Positions 8,616-18,710 of a stretch of 64,000 bases of DNA are shown here, piece by piece. Position 1 is the first letter of the stretch, and every line of letters starts with the position of its first letter. The stretch is from positions 186,001 to 250,000 of the forward strand of contig NZ_JADOBQ010000003.1 in the NCBI RefSeq assembly GCF_015644665.1. The letters are read 5' to 3'. This DNA is from Roseobacter sp. MH60115 (GTDB taxonomy: Bacteria; Pseudomonadota; Alphaproteobacteria; Rhodobacterales; Rhodobacteraceae). Made by a program: the position numbers and the translations under genes. Below the pieces are notes generated by a model. The model saw nothing but the letters and a program-made list of their open reading frames with translations, did no database searches and had not been told where the DNA came from.

Positions 8616-10775
8616 ATGACTGAACCTGCCATCACACCGGATCTGATCGCAAAACACGGGCTGAGCCCGGATGAATATGACCGCATCCTCGAGATTGTAG
8701 GCCGGGAGCCGACATTCACCGAGCTGGGCATTTTTTCAGCCATGTGGAACGAGCATTGCTCCTACAAGTCGTCCAAGAAGTGGCTGCGCACCCTACCCAC
8801 AGAAGGCCCGCAGGTAATCTGTGGCCCGGGTGAGAACGCGGGCGTCGTGGACATCGGCGACGGCCAGGCGGTGGTGTTCAAGATGGAGAGCCACAACCAC
8901 CCCAGCTACATTGAACCTTATCAGGGGGCGGCCACCGGGGTGGGCGGCATTTTACGTGATGTCTTCACCATGGGTGCACGGCCCATCGCGGCGATGAATT
9001 CGCTGAGCTTCGGGGAGCCCGCGCATCCCAAGACCCGGCAATTGGTCAACGGGGTGGTCGAAGGCATCGGCGGCTATGGCAATTGTTTCGGCGTCCCGAC
9101 TGTCGGTGGCGAGGTCCGTTTTGATCCGGCCTATAACGGCAATTGCCTCGTGAACGCCTTTGCCGCAGGTCTCGCGGATGCAGACAAGATTTTCTACTCC
9201 GCCGCCTCGGGTGTCGGTATGCCGGTGGTCTATCTGGGGGCGAAGACCGGGCGCGACGGTGTCGGTGGGGCCACCATGGCCTCTGCCGAATTTGACGACA
9301 CCATCGAGGAAAAACGCCCCACCGTGCAGGTCGGCGATCCCTTCACCGAAAAGCGCCTGATGGAAGCGACGCTGGAGCTGATGCAGACGGGTGCGGTGAT
9401 CTCCATTCAGGACATGGGGGCTGCCGGGCTGACCTGCTCCGCTGTGGAGATGGGCGACAAGGGCAACCTCGGCGTGCGGCTCGATCTGGAAAACGTGCCT
9501 GTGCGCGAGGAGGCCATGACCGCCTATGAGATGATGCTGTCGGAAAGCCAGGAGCGCATGCTGATGGTGCTGCGCCCCGAGCTGGAGGCCGAAGCCAAGG
9601 CGGTGTTCGACAAATGGGACCTCGATTTCGCAATTGTCGGCGAAACCATTGCCGAAGATCGCTTCCTGATCGTGCACAATGGCGAGGTCAAGGCCGATCT
9701 GCCGCTTAAGACACTGGCAGGCACGGCTCCGGAATACGACCGCCCGTGGGAGGAAACCCCCGCCCCCGCCGCCTTCACCGAGGATCTGGAAGTCGATCCG
9801 ATGGAGGCCCTCAGGAAACTTATCCTGAGCCCGAATTATGCGGCCAAGGAATGGGTATACACGCAATACGACACAATGGTCATGGCCGATACCGTGCGCA
9901 TTCCCGGTATCGGCGCAGGCATCGTGCGGGTGCATGGCACCGACAAGGCGCTGGCCTTCACCTCGGACGTCACGCCGCGCTATGTGCAGGCCAACCCGGT
10001 TGAGGGCGGCAAACAGGCCGTCGCCGAAGCCTACCGCAACCTGACCGCCGTCGGGGCCACCCCCTTGGCAACGACCGACAACATGAATTTCGGCAACCCG
10101 GAAAAGCCGCGCATCATGGGCCAGTTCGTCGGCGCGATCAAAGGCATTGGAGAGGCTGTGAAGGCGCTGGACATGCCCATCGTCTCCGGCAATGTGTCGC
10201 TTTATAATGAGACCGATGGCGCGGCGATCCTGCCGACCCCGACCATCGGCGCGGTGGGTCTGATTGCGCATGTGGATGACATCATCGGCTGTGACGTGCG
10301 CGAAAACCACGTGGCGCTGGTGCTGGGGGAAACCGCCGGGCATCTGGGGCAGTCGGCCCTGCTGGCAGAGGTCTTTGACCGCGCCGAAGGCGACGCCCCG
10401 CCGGTGGATCTGGCGCAGGAAGTGGCGCATGGCGATTTCATCCGCGCCAACCGCGCCACCATTGCCGCCTGCACGGACCTCTCCGACGGAGGTCTTGCCT
10501 TGGCTGCCTTCGAGATGGCCGAGCGCGCCGGGTTGGGCGTGACACTGGAGACAGGCGACACGAGCAAGCTCTTTGGCGAGGATCAGGGGCGCTATCTGAT
10601 TTCCTGCGACGCGGATGACGCGGACACCCTGTTGGCTGCGGCCAAAACGGCCGGTCTCACGCTGGAGAAAGTCGGCACCTTTGGCGGCTATGACGTGAAG
10701 ATGGGCGGCAGCACCGCGTCAATGACGGCGCTATCCGTCTTATACCGCAGCGCCTTTGCCGATGCGGTCGCCTGA
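8616..10775 (+). CDS. purL: Phosphoribosylformylglycinamidine synthase subunit PurL
   Basis: The 719-aa protein is the small-type PurL (FGAM synthase II) that works with separate PurQ and PurS. Using ATP and ammonia from PurQ, it converts FGAR to FGAM in purine synthesis. Recognisable blocks include the N-terminal [13 protein letters not shown], the nucleotide-binding [11 protein letters not shown] and two repeats of the AIRS-like fold. The length is slightly below the usual 730-750. It is monocistronic in appearance: the small RNA terminator lies before it and a convergent gene starts 3 bp after its stop. Confidence 0.97.
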   Translation: MTEPAITPDLIAKHGLSPDEYDRILEIVGREPTFTELGIFSAMWNEHCSYKSSKKWLRTLPTEGPQVICGPGENAGVVDIGDGQAVVFKMESHNHPSYIEPYQGAATGVGGILRDVFTMGARPIAAMNSLSFGEPAHPKTRQLVNGVVEGIGGYGNCFGVPTVGGEVRFDPAYNGNCLVNAFAAGLADADKIFYSAASGVGMPVVYLGAKTGRDGVGGATMASAEFDDTIEEKRPTVQVGDPFTEKRLMEATLELMQTGAVISIQDMGAAGLTCSAVEMGDKGNLGVRLDLENVPVREEAMTAYEMMLSESQERMLMVLRPELEAEAKAVFDKWDLDFAIVGETIAEDRFLIVHNGEVKADLPLKTLAGTAPEYDRPWEETPAPAAFTEDLEVDPMEALRKLILSPNYAAKEWVYTQYDTMVMADTVRIPGIGAGIVRVHGTDKALAFTSDVTPRYVQANPVEGGKQAVAEAYRNLTAVGATPLATTDNMNFGNPEKPRIMGQFVGAIKGIGEAVKALDMPIVSGNVSLYNETDGAAILPTPTIGAVGLIAHVDDIIGCDVRENHVALVLGETAGHLGQSALLAEVFDRAEGDAPPVDLAQEVAHGDFIRANRATIAACTDLSDGGLALAAFEMAERAGLGVTLETGDTSKLFGEDQGRYLISCDADDADTLLAAAKTAGLTLEKVGTFGGYDVKMGGSTASMTALSVLYRSAFADAVA

Positions 10776-10778
10776 CGT

Positions 10779-12041
10779 CTAGCTGTCGATCAGCCGCATG
10801 AGCCGGTCTTTCTCGCCCATATCATCGGGGCGGGAGAGCGAGGTTGCGAGGTCTTCAAGCGAGGCAATGGAATGGCCCGCGCGAAAGCTGTCCACATTGG
10901 GCAGCATCGCGCGGATACCCTGCGCCTTGGGGGCAAAGCCCTCCCAGCGCAGCAAGGGGTTCAGCCAGATCAGGCGACGGGCAGAGAGATGCAACCGCTC
11001 CATCTGACGGGTCAGCGCCGCCGGGTCATCCCGGTCCAGCCCGTCGGTGATCAGCAACACCACCGCGCCCTGCCCCATGACCCGGCGGGACCAGTCGCGA
11101 TTGAAGCTGGTCAAGCAGTCGCCGATGCGCGTGCCGCCTTCCCAGTCCTGCGCCTCGGCCCCGGCGGCGGCCAGGGCCGCGTCCACATCCCGCTGCCGCA
11201 GATGCCGGGTGATGTTGGTCAGCCGCGTGCCAAAGGTGAAGGCATGCACCTTGGCCCAGCCCGCCCCCTTGGCATTGGCCACCGCGTGCAGGAAATGCAG
11301 CACCACCCGGCTGTACTGGCTCATCGAGCCTGAAATATCACAGAGCACGACCAGATTGGGCCAGCGCGGGCGCGGCTCCTTGAGGGCAATCCTGTGCATC
11401 TCGCCACCCTGCCGCATTGCCGCTCGAAGGGTGCGGGCTGCATCGACCCGACGGCCAGTCAGGCTCGCCTTGGCGCGGCGCGACAGGATCGGTGGCACCG
11501 GCAGGTTTAACCGGGCCAGCATGCGTTTGGCCGCCGCCATTTCCGCCGTGCTCATCTGTTCAAAATCGAGGCTGCGCAGCCGTTCCTGACTGGACATGGT
11601 CAGGCTGGCGTCGATCTCAATTTCGGTTGTGTCCTCATTCTCGGGCGCGTCCTCGCCGAAATCCGGTGCTTCGGCCCCGTCCAGCAACGCTTCGGCGGCG
11701 CGTTTCTCAGCGGACTGCGCCTTGCGATCCTCCTGCACCCCGCGCACCGCCGGGATCATGTAGGACATCATATGTTCCAGATAGCGCGGATCGCGCCAGT
11801 AGAGCCGGAAGATCTGCGCAAAGACCAGACGATGCTCGGGCCGGTTCACGAAACAGGCGTGCAGTGTCCAGTAGAAATCGCGTTTTTCAGTGAAACCTGC
11901 CGCTTCGACCGCGCGGATGGCATCGATCACCCGCCCCGGCCCGATAGGCACACCGGCCCGGCGCAGGGCGCGGGCGAAATGGGTGATGTTGCCCGCCAGT
12001 TTCGGGTTTTCGGGCAGATCGAGGGGGGCGTATTCAGGCAT
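10779..12041 (-). CDS. VWA domain protein of the CoxE type
   Basis: The 420-aa protein ends in a von Willebrand factor A domain with a complete metal-ion-dependent adhesion site: DISGS, then a Thr in GGTRIGD, then LLITDGLD. The N-terminal half is the CoxE-like region. Such proteins partner with MoxR AAA+ ATPases to insert metals or remodel large enzymes (for example CO dehydrogenase, where CoxD/CoxE act). No cox or other client gene is next to it here, so the client is unknown. It follows the MoxR gene on the same strand, with a repeat element between them, and converges with purL. Confidence 0.88.
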   Translation of the reverse strand: MPEYAPLDLPENPKLAGNITHFARALRRAGVPIGPGRVIDAIRAVEAAGFTEKRDFYWTLHACFVNRPEHRLVFAQIFRLYWRDPRYLEHMMSYMIPAVRGVQEDRKAQSAEKRAAEALLDGAEAPDFGEDAPENEDTTEIEIDASLTMSSQERLRSLDFEQMSTAEMAAAKRMLARLNLPVPPILSRRAKASLTGRRVDAARTLRAAMRQGGEMHRIALKEPRPRWPNLVVLCDISGSMSQYSRVVLHFLHAVANAKGAGWAKVHAFTFGTRLTNITRHLRQRDVDAALAAAGAEAQDWEGGTRIGDCLTSFNRDWSRRVMGQGAVVLLITDGLDRDDPAALTRQMERLHLSARRLIWLNPLLRWEGFAPKAQGIRAMLPNVDSFRAGHSIASLEDLATSLSRPDDMGEKDRLMRLIDS

Positions 12042-12081
12042 TGCGGTCCAAGGGGCGCTGCCCCCGCGCTGCGCGCTCCCC

Positions 12082-12105
12082 CGGGATATTTTTGGCCAGA
12101 AGAAG
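12082..12105 (-). repeat. Dispersed intergenic repeat, copy A
   Basis: On the minus strand this reads CTTCTTCTGGCC then AAAAATATCCCG. It is one of five related elements in this window (others near 15,591, 27,855, 43,441 and 46,717). It lies between moxR and the VWA gene and starts two bases after the moxR stop. The core is a near-palindrome around TGGCCA. Confidence 0.7.
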
Positions 12106-12107
12106 CA

Positions 12108-13016
12108 TCAGGCGGGCTCCAGCGTCGCCTTGACCTGATCGAGGATGCGTTTGGCCTCGGAACCCTGCAGTTTCTGGATATCGTCCTGATACTTGAGGAT
12201 CGCGCCCAGCGTATCGGCGATCACCTCGGGGCTGAGGTTGATCACATCCAGCGCCAGCAGACATTTGGCCCAGTCGATGGTTTCAGCCACGCCGGGTTTC
12301 TTGAACAGATCTTCGGTACGCAATTGCTGCACGAAAGCCACCACTTCGCGGCTGAGCGCTGCGGCCGCTTGGGGCGCGCGCGCGTTCAGGATTTCCATCT
12401 CCCGGTCGAAGTCGGGATAGTCCACCCAGTGATAGAGGCAGCGGCGTTTCAGCGCGTCATGCACTTCGCGGGTGCGGTTGGAGGTCAGGATCACGATCGG
12501 CGGCTCTGGCGCTTTGATGGTGCCCAGTTCCGGGATCGTCACCTGAAAATCGCTCAGCGCCTCCAGCAGGAAGGCCTCGAAGGGTTCATCTGTCCGGTCG
12601 AGTTCGTCAATCAGCAGCACCGGCGCGCCGTTCTCATCCGGGCGCATTGCTTCCAGCAGTGGCCGTTCGATCAGGTAGTCGTCGCTGAAAAGCTCCGCCT
12701 GCAAATCCTTGCGGGAGTGATCGCCTGCCGCCTCCGCCGTGCGGATGGCCACCATCTGGGCGGGGAAATTCCATTCATAGACCGCCGTGGACGCATCCAG
12801 CCCCTCGTAGCATTGAAGCCGGATCAGCCGCCGGTTCAGGCCTGCAGACAATGCCTTGGCAATCTCGGTCTTGCCGACGCCTGCCTCCCCTTCGAGGAAA
12901 AGCGGTCGCCCCAGCCGCAGCGCCAAAAAAACCACTGTGCCAAGCGCACGGTCGCAGACATATCCCTGCGCCGACAGCATTTCCTGAACGGCGTCGATCG
13001 TATCAATCCCGGCCAT
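12108..13016 (-). CDS. MoxR family AAA+ ATPase
   Basis: A 302-aa AAA+ chaperone-type ATPase with Walker A GEAGVGKTE, Walker B LLIDELDR and the sensor block ILTSNRTREVHDALKRRC. MoxR proteins pair with VWA proteins to activate or load cofactors into enzymes, and the downstream CoxE-type gene fits that pairing. The ATG at 13016 follows GAGGAG at ideal spacing, so it is preferred over an earlier in-frame start at 13049. It is cytosolic and the target is unknown. Confidence 0.92.
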   Translation of the reverse strand: MAGIDTIDAVQEMLSAQGYVCDRALGTVVFLALRLGRPLFLEGEAGVGKTEIAKALSAGLNRRLIRLQCYEGLDASTAVYEWNFPAQMVAIRTAEAAGDHSRKDLQAELFSDDYLIERPLLEAMRPDENGAPVLLIDELDRTDEPFEAFLLEALSDFQVTIPELGTIKAPEPPIVILTSNRTREVHDALKRRCLYHWVDYPDFDREMEILNARAPQAAAALSREVVAFVQQLRTEDLFKKPGVAETIDWAKCLLALDVINLSPEVIADTLGAILKYQDDIQKLQGSEAKRILDQVKATLEPA

Positions 13017-13153
13017 GCTTTCTCCTCTTTTCCCGCCAACAACCTGCACTCCACAGCAGGCGGGTCAAGCGTTGATGCCTTGCCTTTTGGTCTACGTTGA
13101 CGCGAATTATCCAGGGCGGGGTGATCCATCGGCGATACCTGAGAGGATCGGAA

Positions 13154-13483
13154 ATGACCGATGTTCCCGGGCGACTGAGTGCATTCTTGGGCACAGGCGC
13201 AGTTGAAAAGCTCCCAGGTGGTGTCTGGACAGTGACAGCGAATAGTGGCCTTTTCTCTGTCAGAATTGAAACGCTACTTTGCTGGACCGACGTGCTCATT
13301 CTCACGGCCAACATCACGGGGTGTGAGGCCGGGTTGCAAGTGAGCGCCGCCGTGCAATGGATCACGGATGTCACGGTGAGCCGACGGTTCACGCGCTGCC
13401 CTGCAGACATCGCCTTCGGGCGTGGCGCGGCAGCCGTGCCCGCACACTTCGCCCGGCAGAGCGGTCCAAAAAGCGACAATTAG
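13154..13483 (+). CDS. Hypothetical protein, 109 aa, doubtful
   Basis: This is an open frame of 109 codons with a plausible ribosome site (GAGAGG) before ATG 13154. I do not recognise a family. The product is mixed in character, with a Trp-rich, beta-like middle and no signal peptide or membrane segment. Codon use is moderately GC-rich at third positions, but less clearly so than in neighbouring genes. It is divergent from moxR and upstream of the next gene. It may be a lineage-specific gene or simply non-coding. Confidence 0.35.
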   Translation: MTDVPGRLSAFLGTGAVEKLPGGVWTVTANSGLFSVRIETLLCWTDVLILTANITGCEAGLQVSAAVQWITDVTVSRRFTRCPADIAFGRGAAAVPAHFARQSGPKSDN

Positions 13484-13587
13484 CGAAAATTCCGCATGTT
13501 GTTTCCGCAATTTTGCCTCAAATGGCGCGTAGAATCACCAGACAAGCCTTTCGGCACAGGACCGGGGGCAGGGTGAGGAAACGTGCC

Positions 13588-14517
13588 ATGCCGGACGCGG
13601 CAATAAGTTTTGGCCACACGCTGGGGGACATGACCCGGCAGGCGTGGATGTCCGAAGTGACCGACCTGATCGGCGCGCGCGGCTCCCTGACGCCACTGGG
13701 TTCAAAACACTGCGCCAGTTTTGTCGAAGACGGCACCACTTTGCTGGTGACCTTCGAGACCCACCAGGGCATTCAGACGCTTTCCAGCCAGGCGCATCCT
13801 CTGGGATGGAACATGGTCAAGAGTGTCGGATGGTCCCATCTGGGCGTGATCAGTGATGGCGACACATGGTTTCGCGACCCTGCGGTCTATGCGTTTTTTG
13901 ACCACCTTGTGGATGACGGGTTCTTCGATGCATTCGATAAGGTCCTGTTTTACGGCGCTGGACCCTGCGGCTACGCAGCGGCGGCATTTTCCGTCACAGC
14001 GCCGGGCGCCAAGGTGCTGGCCATCCAGCCGCAGGCAACGCTCGATCCACGGGTGGCGGCGTGGGACAGGCGTTTTACGCATATGCGCCGGGTGAGTTTC
14101 AATGATCGCTACGGCTTCGCCCCGGACATGCTGGACGCGGCCTCAGAGGCCTGGATCATCTTCGATCCGAGCGAGACAGAAGATGCAATGCACGCTGCTC
14201 TTTTCACCAAACCGCAGGTAACAAAGCTGCCGATGCGCAACATGGGGCAGATCCTGCAGACAAGCCTGTTGCAGATGGACCTGCTGCATGGGTTGATTGT
14301 GGCCACCGGACAGGGCGCCCTGACACCGATCCGCTTTGCAAGACTGATGCGCGCGCGGCGCGACCACCTGCCCTATCTGCGGCGCCTGCTGGCAAAGCTA
14401 GACCAACAGGGGCGGCACAGGTTGCTCCACGCGCTGTGCAGAAATGTCGCGGACCGCCTGAACGCCCCCCGATTTGTCAAACGATTGCAGCTGCTGAGTG
14501 AGGCGCAGGACGGCTGA
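13588..14517 (+). CDS. Conserved Rhodobacterales protein often labelled phosphoadenosine phosphosulfate reductase
   Basis: The 309-aa product contains LISDGDTWFRDPAVYAFF-like and FYGAGPCGYAAAAFSV blocks (here VISDGDTWFRDPAVYAFF). From memory these are conserved in roseobacter proteins that carry a PAPS reductase label. I do not see the ECGIHG-type catalytic cysteine motif of true CysH, so the label is probably wrong. The Gly-rich block suggests an alpha/beta or esterase-like fold, which would place a nucleophile or nucleotide site there. ATG 13588 has GAGGAA upstream. It lies just upstream of pyrC, but without a close overlap. Confidence 0.75.
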   Translation: MPDAAISFGHTLGDMTRQAWMSEVTDLIGARGSLTPLGSKHCASFVEDGTTLLVTFETHQGIQTLSSQAHPLGWNMVKSVGWSHLGVISDGDTWFRDPAVYAFFDHLVDDGFFDAFDKVLFYGAGPCGYAAAAFSVTAPGAKVLAIQPQATLDPRVAAWDRRFTHMRRVSFNDRYGFAPDMLDAASEAWIIFDPSETEDAMHAALFTKPQVTKLPMRNMGQILQTSLLQMDLLHGLIVATGQGALTPIRFARLMRARRDHLPYLRRLLAKLDQQGRHRLLHALCRNVADRLNAPRFVKRLQLLSEAQDG

Positions 14518-14555
14518 TACTGGCACTGCGCACAAAGCTGTGCTAGCGCAGCGAC

Positions 14556-15590
14556 ATGAGCCAGACACTGACCTTGCGACGCCCTGACGATTGGCACCTG
14601 CACCTGCGCGATGGCGCGATGTTGGAAGCTGTCCTACCTGCCACTGCCCGACATTTCGCCCGCGCCATCATCATGCCCAATCTGGTGCCGCCGGTGGTGA
14701 CCGCCGCGCAGGCCAGCGCTTACCACGACCGTATCCGTGCCGCGATTCCCGAAGGCATGGATTTCACCCCCCTGATGACCCTCTATCTGACCGAAGACAC
14801 CGATCCAGCGGATGTCGCAGCCGCCCATGCCTCAGGTCTTGTGCATGCGGTGAAACTATATCCGGCGGGGGCAACGACGAATTCCGCCAGCGGTGTGTCC
14901 AACTTTGACAACGTGCGTGCGGTGCTGGAGAAAATGGCCGAAATCGGCCTTCCACTCTGTGTGCATGGCGAGGTGACAGATGCCGAGATCGACATCTTCG
15001 ACCGCGAGGCAGTGTTCATCGACCGGGTGCTTGACCCGATCCGTAAGGCGACGCCCGGTCTGCGCGTCGTCATGGAACATATCACCACGCGGAACGCCGT
15101 GGACTACGCCCGCGCGCAGGACGACAGCCTGGGGGCTACGATCACCACGCATCACCTCGTGATCAACCGCAACCACATCCTCGCGGGCGGCATCAGGCCA
15201 CATTACTACTGCCTGCCGGTCGCCAAGCGGGAAGAGCATCGTCTGGCCCTGCGCGCGGCGGCCACATCCGGCGACGCGCGGTTCTTCCTCGGCACCGATT
15301 CCGCCCCGCACACGGACGCCAACAAGCTGCTGCCCTGCGGCTGTGCGGGCTGCTTTACCGCGCCCAACACCCTGTCCATTCTCGCCCATGTCTTCGAAGA
15401 GGACGGCGCGCTTGACAAGCTGGAGGCGTTCACCTCGCTGAATGGCCCCGCCTTTTATCGCCTGCCCGCCAATACCGACACCATCACCCTGGAAAAAACC
15501 GGCGCAACCTACCCCTCCCACATCGAAACCGCTGACGGGCCGGTCACCGTTTTTGATCCCGGCTTTCCGCTGGCATGGGCCGTGCGCTAG
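14556..15590 (+). CDS. pyrC: Dihydroorotase (class II, E. coli type)
   Basis: The 344-aa enzyme cyclises carbamoyl aspartate to dihydroorotate in pyrimidine synthesis. Metal ligands are visible: His14 and His16 in HLHLRDG, and Lys100 in [13 protein letters not shown], the lysine expected to be carboxylated to bridge the two zinc ions. Further His residues lie in ITTHHL and GTDSAPH. The length is that of the homodimeric E. coli class. It is followed after 66 bp by pyrE on the same strand, with an intergenic repeat in the gap. Confidence 0.97.
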   Translation: MSQTLTLRRPDDWHLHLRDGAMLEAVLPATARHFARAIIMPNLVPPVVTAAQASAYHDRIRAAIPEGMDFTPLMTLYLTEDTDPADVAAAHASGLVHAVKLYPAGATTNSASGVSNFDNVRAVLEKMAEIGLPLCVHGEVTDAEIDIFDREAVFIDRVLDPIRKATPGLRVVMEHITTRNAVDYARAQDDSLGATITTHHLVINRNHILAGGIRPHYYCLPVAKREEHRLALRAAATSGDARFFLGTDSAPHTDANKLLPCGCAGCFTAPNTLSILAHVFEEDGALDKLEAFTSLNGPAFYRLPANTDTITLEKTGATYPSHIETADGPVTVFDPGFPLAWAVR

Positions 15591-15622
15591 TTTCTTCTGG
15601 CCAGAAATATCCCCGCCGGAGG
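15591..15622 (+). repeat. Dispersed intergenic repeat, copy B
   Basis: The element starts directly after the pyrC stop codon and reads TTTCTTCTGGCCAGAAATAT then CCCCGCCGGAGG. It is the best copy in the window, with a perfect TTCTGGCCAGAA palindrome followed by a GC-rich CCGCCGG block. It lies between pyrC and pyrE in the direction of transcription. Confidence 0.75.
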
Positions 15623-15656
15623 CAAGACTCTTTCCGGCACGACAGCAAAGGACCAC

Positions 15657-16340
15657 ATGATGACCCCCAGCAGCTACCCCGACGCCACCGAAATGGCCCG
15701 CCTCACCGCGCGCATGCTGCTGGAAATCAAGGCCGTCCACTTCAACGCGGCCGAACCCTTCACCCTCGCCTCGGGCCTGCCCAGCCCCACCTACATCGAT
15801 TGCCGCAAGCTGATCAGCTATCCGCGCATCCGCGCAACACTCATGGATTTCCTGACCGTCACCGTGATGCGCAACGCGGGCTTTGAAGCCTTCGACAACA
15901 TCGCGGGCGGCGAAACGGCAGGCATCCCCTTCGCGGCGCTGGTCGCCGAACGGATGGGTCTGCCGATGACCTATGTGCGCAAAAAGCCCAAGGGCTACGG
16001 TCGCAATGCACGTATCGAAGGCGATATGAGCGAAGGTCAACGCGTACTGCTGGTCGAAGACCTCACCACCGATGGCGGCTCCAAGCTCTCCTTTGTCGAT
16101 GCGATTCGCGACACGGGTGCGACCTGCGGGCACACGGCGGTGATCTTTTACTACGGGATTTTTCCCGAGACGGAAAAGACCCTTGGCGATCATGGGGTTG
16201 CTCTGCATTCCTTGTGCACCTGGTGGGATGTGCTGGCTGAAGCCAAGGCGCAGGCTGCGTTTGACGCCACAACGCTGAGTGAAGTCGAAGCCTTTCTGAA
16301 CGATCCCCGTGCTTGGCAGCATGCGCGCGAAAACACCTGA
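15657..16340 (+). CDS. pyrE: Orotate phosphoribosyltransferase
   Basis: The 227-aa enzyme joins orotate to PRPP to give OMP. The PRPP-binding motif [14 protein letters not shown] is clear, as is the N-terminal substrate region [15 protein letters not shown]. The start has two adjacent ATG codons (15657 and 15660). It follows pyrC and precedes dnaB, which has its own control region. Confidence 0.96.
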   Translation: MMTPSSYPDATEMARLTARMLLEIKAVHFNAAEPFTLASGLPSPTYIDCRKLISYPRIRATLMDFLTVTVMRNAGFEAFDNIAGGETAGIPFAALVAERMGLPMTYVRKKPKGYGRNARIEGDMSEGQRVLLVEDLTTDGGSKLSFVDAIRDTGATCGHTAVIFYYGIFPETEKTLGDHGVALHSLCTWWDVLAEAKAQAAFDATTLSEVEAFLNDPRAWQHARENT

Positions 16341-16399
16341 TCTCCCACCACATCTTGTTATCTTCGTGCATGAAGCGCCAGCATGATGTAGTCTTGGGT

Positions 16400-16408
16400 T
16401 TATCCACA
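16400..16408 (+). promoter_or_regulatory. Perfect DnaA box upstream of dnaB
   Basis: TTATCCACA matches the high-affinity DnaA box exactly. It lies 79 bp upstream of the dnaB start in the only gap between pyrE and dnaB. A related, imperfect TTGTCCAGA follows a few bases later (16411-16419). A single box does not make an origin, but it could let DnaA control dnaB. Confidence 0.6.
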
Positions 16409-16486
16409 GGTTGTCCAGAGAAACATACAATTTGCCTCTGGTGAAACGGACGAGCTAAGAAACCGCCGGGACAAGGTGAGACAGGC

Positions 16487-17980
16487 ATGAACGAAATCGC
16501 AGCATTCAATCCAACCGGCGTCGACGTGCAATCGCCGGAGACCATGCCGCACTCCATCGAGGCTGAGCAACAGCTTCTGGGCGCGATCCTGACCAACAAT
16601 GACATCTACGACCGGGTGGCCTCTATCATCGGTCCGAAACATTTTTATGACCCCGTGCATGCGCGCATCTTTGAAATTGCCGCCGCCCGGATCGCCAAGA
16701 ACAACCTTGCCTCTCCGGTCACGCTCAAGGCCTTCATGGAAGACGATGAGGGGCTGAAGGAGCTGGGCGGCCCCGCCTATCTCGCGCGCCTTGCGGGTGC
16801 CGCGATTTCCGCCTTTGCCGTGCGCGACTACGCGCAGATGATCTATGATCTTGCCGTGCGCCGCGACCTGATCCAGCTGGGCCGCGAAATCTCCGACAAG
16901 GCGGCGACGGTCGATGTCGCCTCCGAGCCGCGCGAGCAGATCGTTGAGGCTGAACAGGCGCTCTATAAACTGGCGGAACAAGGCCAGGTTGAAAGTGGTT
17001 TTCAGAGCTTTCTCAAAGCCGTAACGGACGCTGTTAATGTAGCTAATGCCGCCTATCAGCGTGACGGCGGCCTTGCGGGCGTTTCGACCGGCTTGATCGA
17101 CATGGACAAGAAACTGGGCGGGCTGCACCGCTCCGACCTGCTCATTCTTGCGGGCCGTCCGTCCATGGGCAAAACCTCGCTGGCCACCAACATCGCCTTC
17201 AACATCGCCAAGGCCTACAAGCGCGGCCAATTGCCGGACGGCTCCGAAGGGGCCATCGACGGCGGCGTTGTCGGCTTCTATTCGCTTGAGATGAGTGCCG
17301 AGCAGCTCGCCGCGCGGATCCTGTCAGAGGCAGCAGAAGTGCCCAGCGAACAGATCCGTCGCGGCGATATGACCGAGACCGAATTCCGTCGCTTCGTCGA
17401 TGCCGCCAAGGCGCTGGAGGCCTGTCCGCTTTACATCGATGACACGCCCGCCCTGCCGATCTCGCAGCTGGCGGCCCGTGCGCGGCGTCTGAAACGGACC
17501 TACGGGCTCGACGTGCTGATCGTGGACTACCTGCAGCTGGTGCGTGGCACCGGCAAATCCGAGAACCGCGTGAATGAAATTTCCGAGATCACGATGGGCC
17601 TCAAGGCCATCGCCAAGGAGCTGGACATCCCGGTGATCGCGCTCTCGCAGCTCTCACGTCAGGTGGAAAACCGCGAGGACAAACGCCCGCAGCTCAGCGA
17701 CCTGCGCGAATCCGGCTCCATCGAACAGGACGCCGATGTGGTGATGTTCGTGTTCCGCGAGGAATACTACAAGGAACGCGAAAAACCGGGGGATCACGAT
17801 CTGGAAGCCATGGCCAAGTGGCAGGAAGAGATGGAACGCCTGCACGGTCGCGCCGAAGTGGTCATCGGCAAGCAACGCCACGGCCCCATCGGCACGGTTG
17901 AACTGAGCTTCGAGGGCCGCTTCACCCGCTTTGGCAACCTCGTGCAGCCCTGGCAGCAAGGCGGCGACCGGGAATTCTGA
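16487..17980 (+). CDS. dnaB: Replicative DNA helicase DnaB
   Basis: The 497-aa hexameric 5'-3' helicase has the N-terminal dimerisation domain (about 20-120) that binds primase, a linker, and a C-terminal RecA-like ATPase. Walker A is AGRPSMGKTS, the DnaB motifs GFYSLEMSAEQL and VDYLQLV are present, and LSQLSRQVENRED.KRPQLSDLRESGSIEQDAD-type residues follow. The ribosome site AAGGTGAG precedes ATG 16487. No intein is present. The DnaA box at 16400 is its most notable regulatory feature. Confidence 0.98.
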   Translation: MNEIAAFNPTGVDVQSPETMPHSIEAEQQLLGAILTNNDIYDRVASIIGPKHFYDPVHARIFEIAAARIAKNNLASPVTLKAFMEDDEGLKELGGPAYLARLAGAAISAFAVRDYAQMIYDLAVRRDLIQLGREISDKAATVDVASEPREQIVEAEQALYKLAEQGQVESGFQSFLKAVTDAVNVANAAYQRDGGLAGVSTGLIDMDKKLGGLHRSDLLILAGRPSMGKTSLATNIAFNIAKAYKRGQLPDGSEGAIDGGVVGFYSLEMSAEQLAARILSEAAEVPSEQIRRGDMTETEFRRFVDAAKALEACPLYIDDTPALPISQLAARARRLKRTYGLDVLIVDYLQLVRGTGKSENRVNEISEITMGLKAIAKELDIPVIALSQLSRQVENREDKRPQLSDLRESGSIEQDADVVMFVFREEYYKEREKPGDHDLEAMAKWQEEMERLHGRAEVVIGKQRHGPIGTVELSFEGRFTRFGNLVQPWQQGGDREF

Positions 17981-18014
17981 CCCCGACCGGGTATTTTCAC
18001 GTATCCTACAACAG

Positions 18015-18446
18015 TTAAGTGCTGTCGCGTTCAACCGCATGCGCAAGGCGCAGTACGTCATCGACGTTCGCGCTGCAGGAAAGCCGCCCCTCTAGAACAT
18101 CGGTTGCAGGCACCCAGGCCGCTGCGCTCGCGTCGTCATTCGCCTCCGGCGTTCCACCCAGGTAGTCGCAGAGCACCGCCGCGAGCAGGAAATGAAACTG
18201 CATGTCGCCGTGCGTGTCGCGGTGTATGACATCAACATTTGTGAGATACTGCACGGGTCGCCCAAGCACGCCAGTTTCCTCCCGAAGCTCCCGCGCCGCC
18301 GCTGCAAGCGCCGTCTCTCCGAGGTTCACATGCCCGCCGGGAAACCCCCAGAGGCCTGCATCCGGCGCGTTTTTGCGCTTTACCAGCAGGACATGGTCCA
18401 CGCGGATCACCACGGCAAGCGCTGCCAGTCTGGGCGTGCTGGTCAT
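18015..18446 (-). CDS. Nudix hydrolase
   Basis: A 143-aa protein with an intact Nudix box at about residues 38-60 ([23 protein letters not shown]), so it should hydrolyse a nucleoside diphosphate linked to another group, with Mg2+. The substrate cannot be read; a role in cleaning up oxidised or non-canonical nucleotides is a family-level guess. The ATG at 18446 gives the usual family N-terminus before the first beta strand; a longer frame upstream adds a non-family leader. It converges with dnaB. Confidence 0.9.
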   Translation of the reverse strand: MTSTPRLAALAVVIRVDHVLLVKRKNAPDAGLWGFPGGHVNLGETALAAAARELREETGVLGRPVQYLTNVDVIHRDTHGDMQFHFLLAAVLCDYLGGTPEANDDASAAAWVPATDVLEGRLSCSANVDDVLRLAHAVERDST

Positions 18447-18710
18447 GATCGGTGCGATTCCCCCGTGCCGTGTCTTCAGATCACCATAGGTGGAAAAGAG
18501 GGCGCTTGCGCAACAAACATCATGCAACGACAATCCAGCCGGATGATCTCAACCCAGCGTGCTGGTTGTACATCCCCACCCGCTACTCTCGACATACGCG
18601 GGTGCGGTTTGCGTCGGATACCCTGCCCGAATCTTCGCGAATTGCCCCGTCGCATGCAGCTTTATCATTTGTGATTGGACAGGCTCCGCATTCTCTGGCG
18701 CAATGGGCAC
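18447..18710. other. Intergenic region between Nudix and DUF1194 genes
   Basis: These 264 bp separate two divergent genes and should hold both promoters. I see no strong promoter match, terminator or RNA fold here, and no convincing short gene. Confidence 0.4.

Noticed and set aside
8952-10430. 492-codon minus-strand frame inside purL
   Set aside because: Antisense to a clear PurL; the product is His- and Arg-rich in the manner of a codon-phase shadow.
10779-13016. Carbon monoxide dehydrogenase accessory operon (coxDE)
   Set aside because: The MoxR and VWA genes resemble CoxD/CoxE, but no coxMSL or other cox gene is adjacent, so the specific name is not supported.
16400-16408. Replication origin at the DnaA box
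   Set aside because: Only one perfect box and one weak copy, no AT-rich unwinding region, and no dnaA or parAB nearby. It fits a promoter-level site better.
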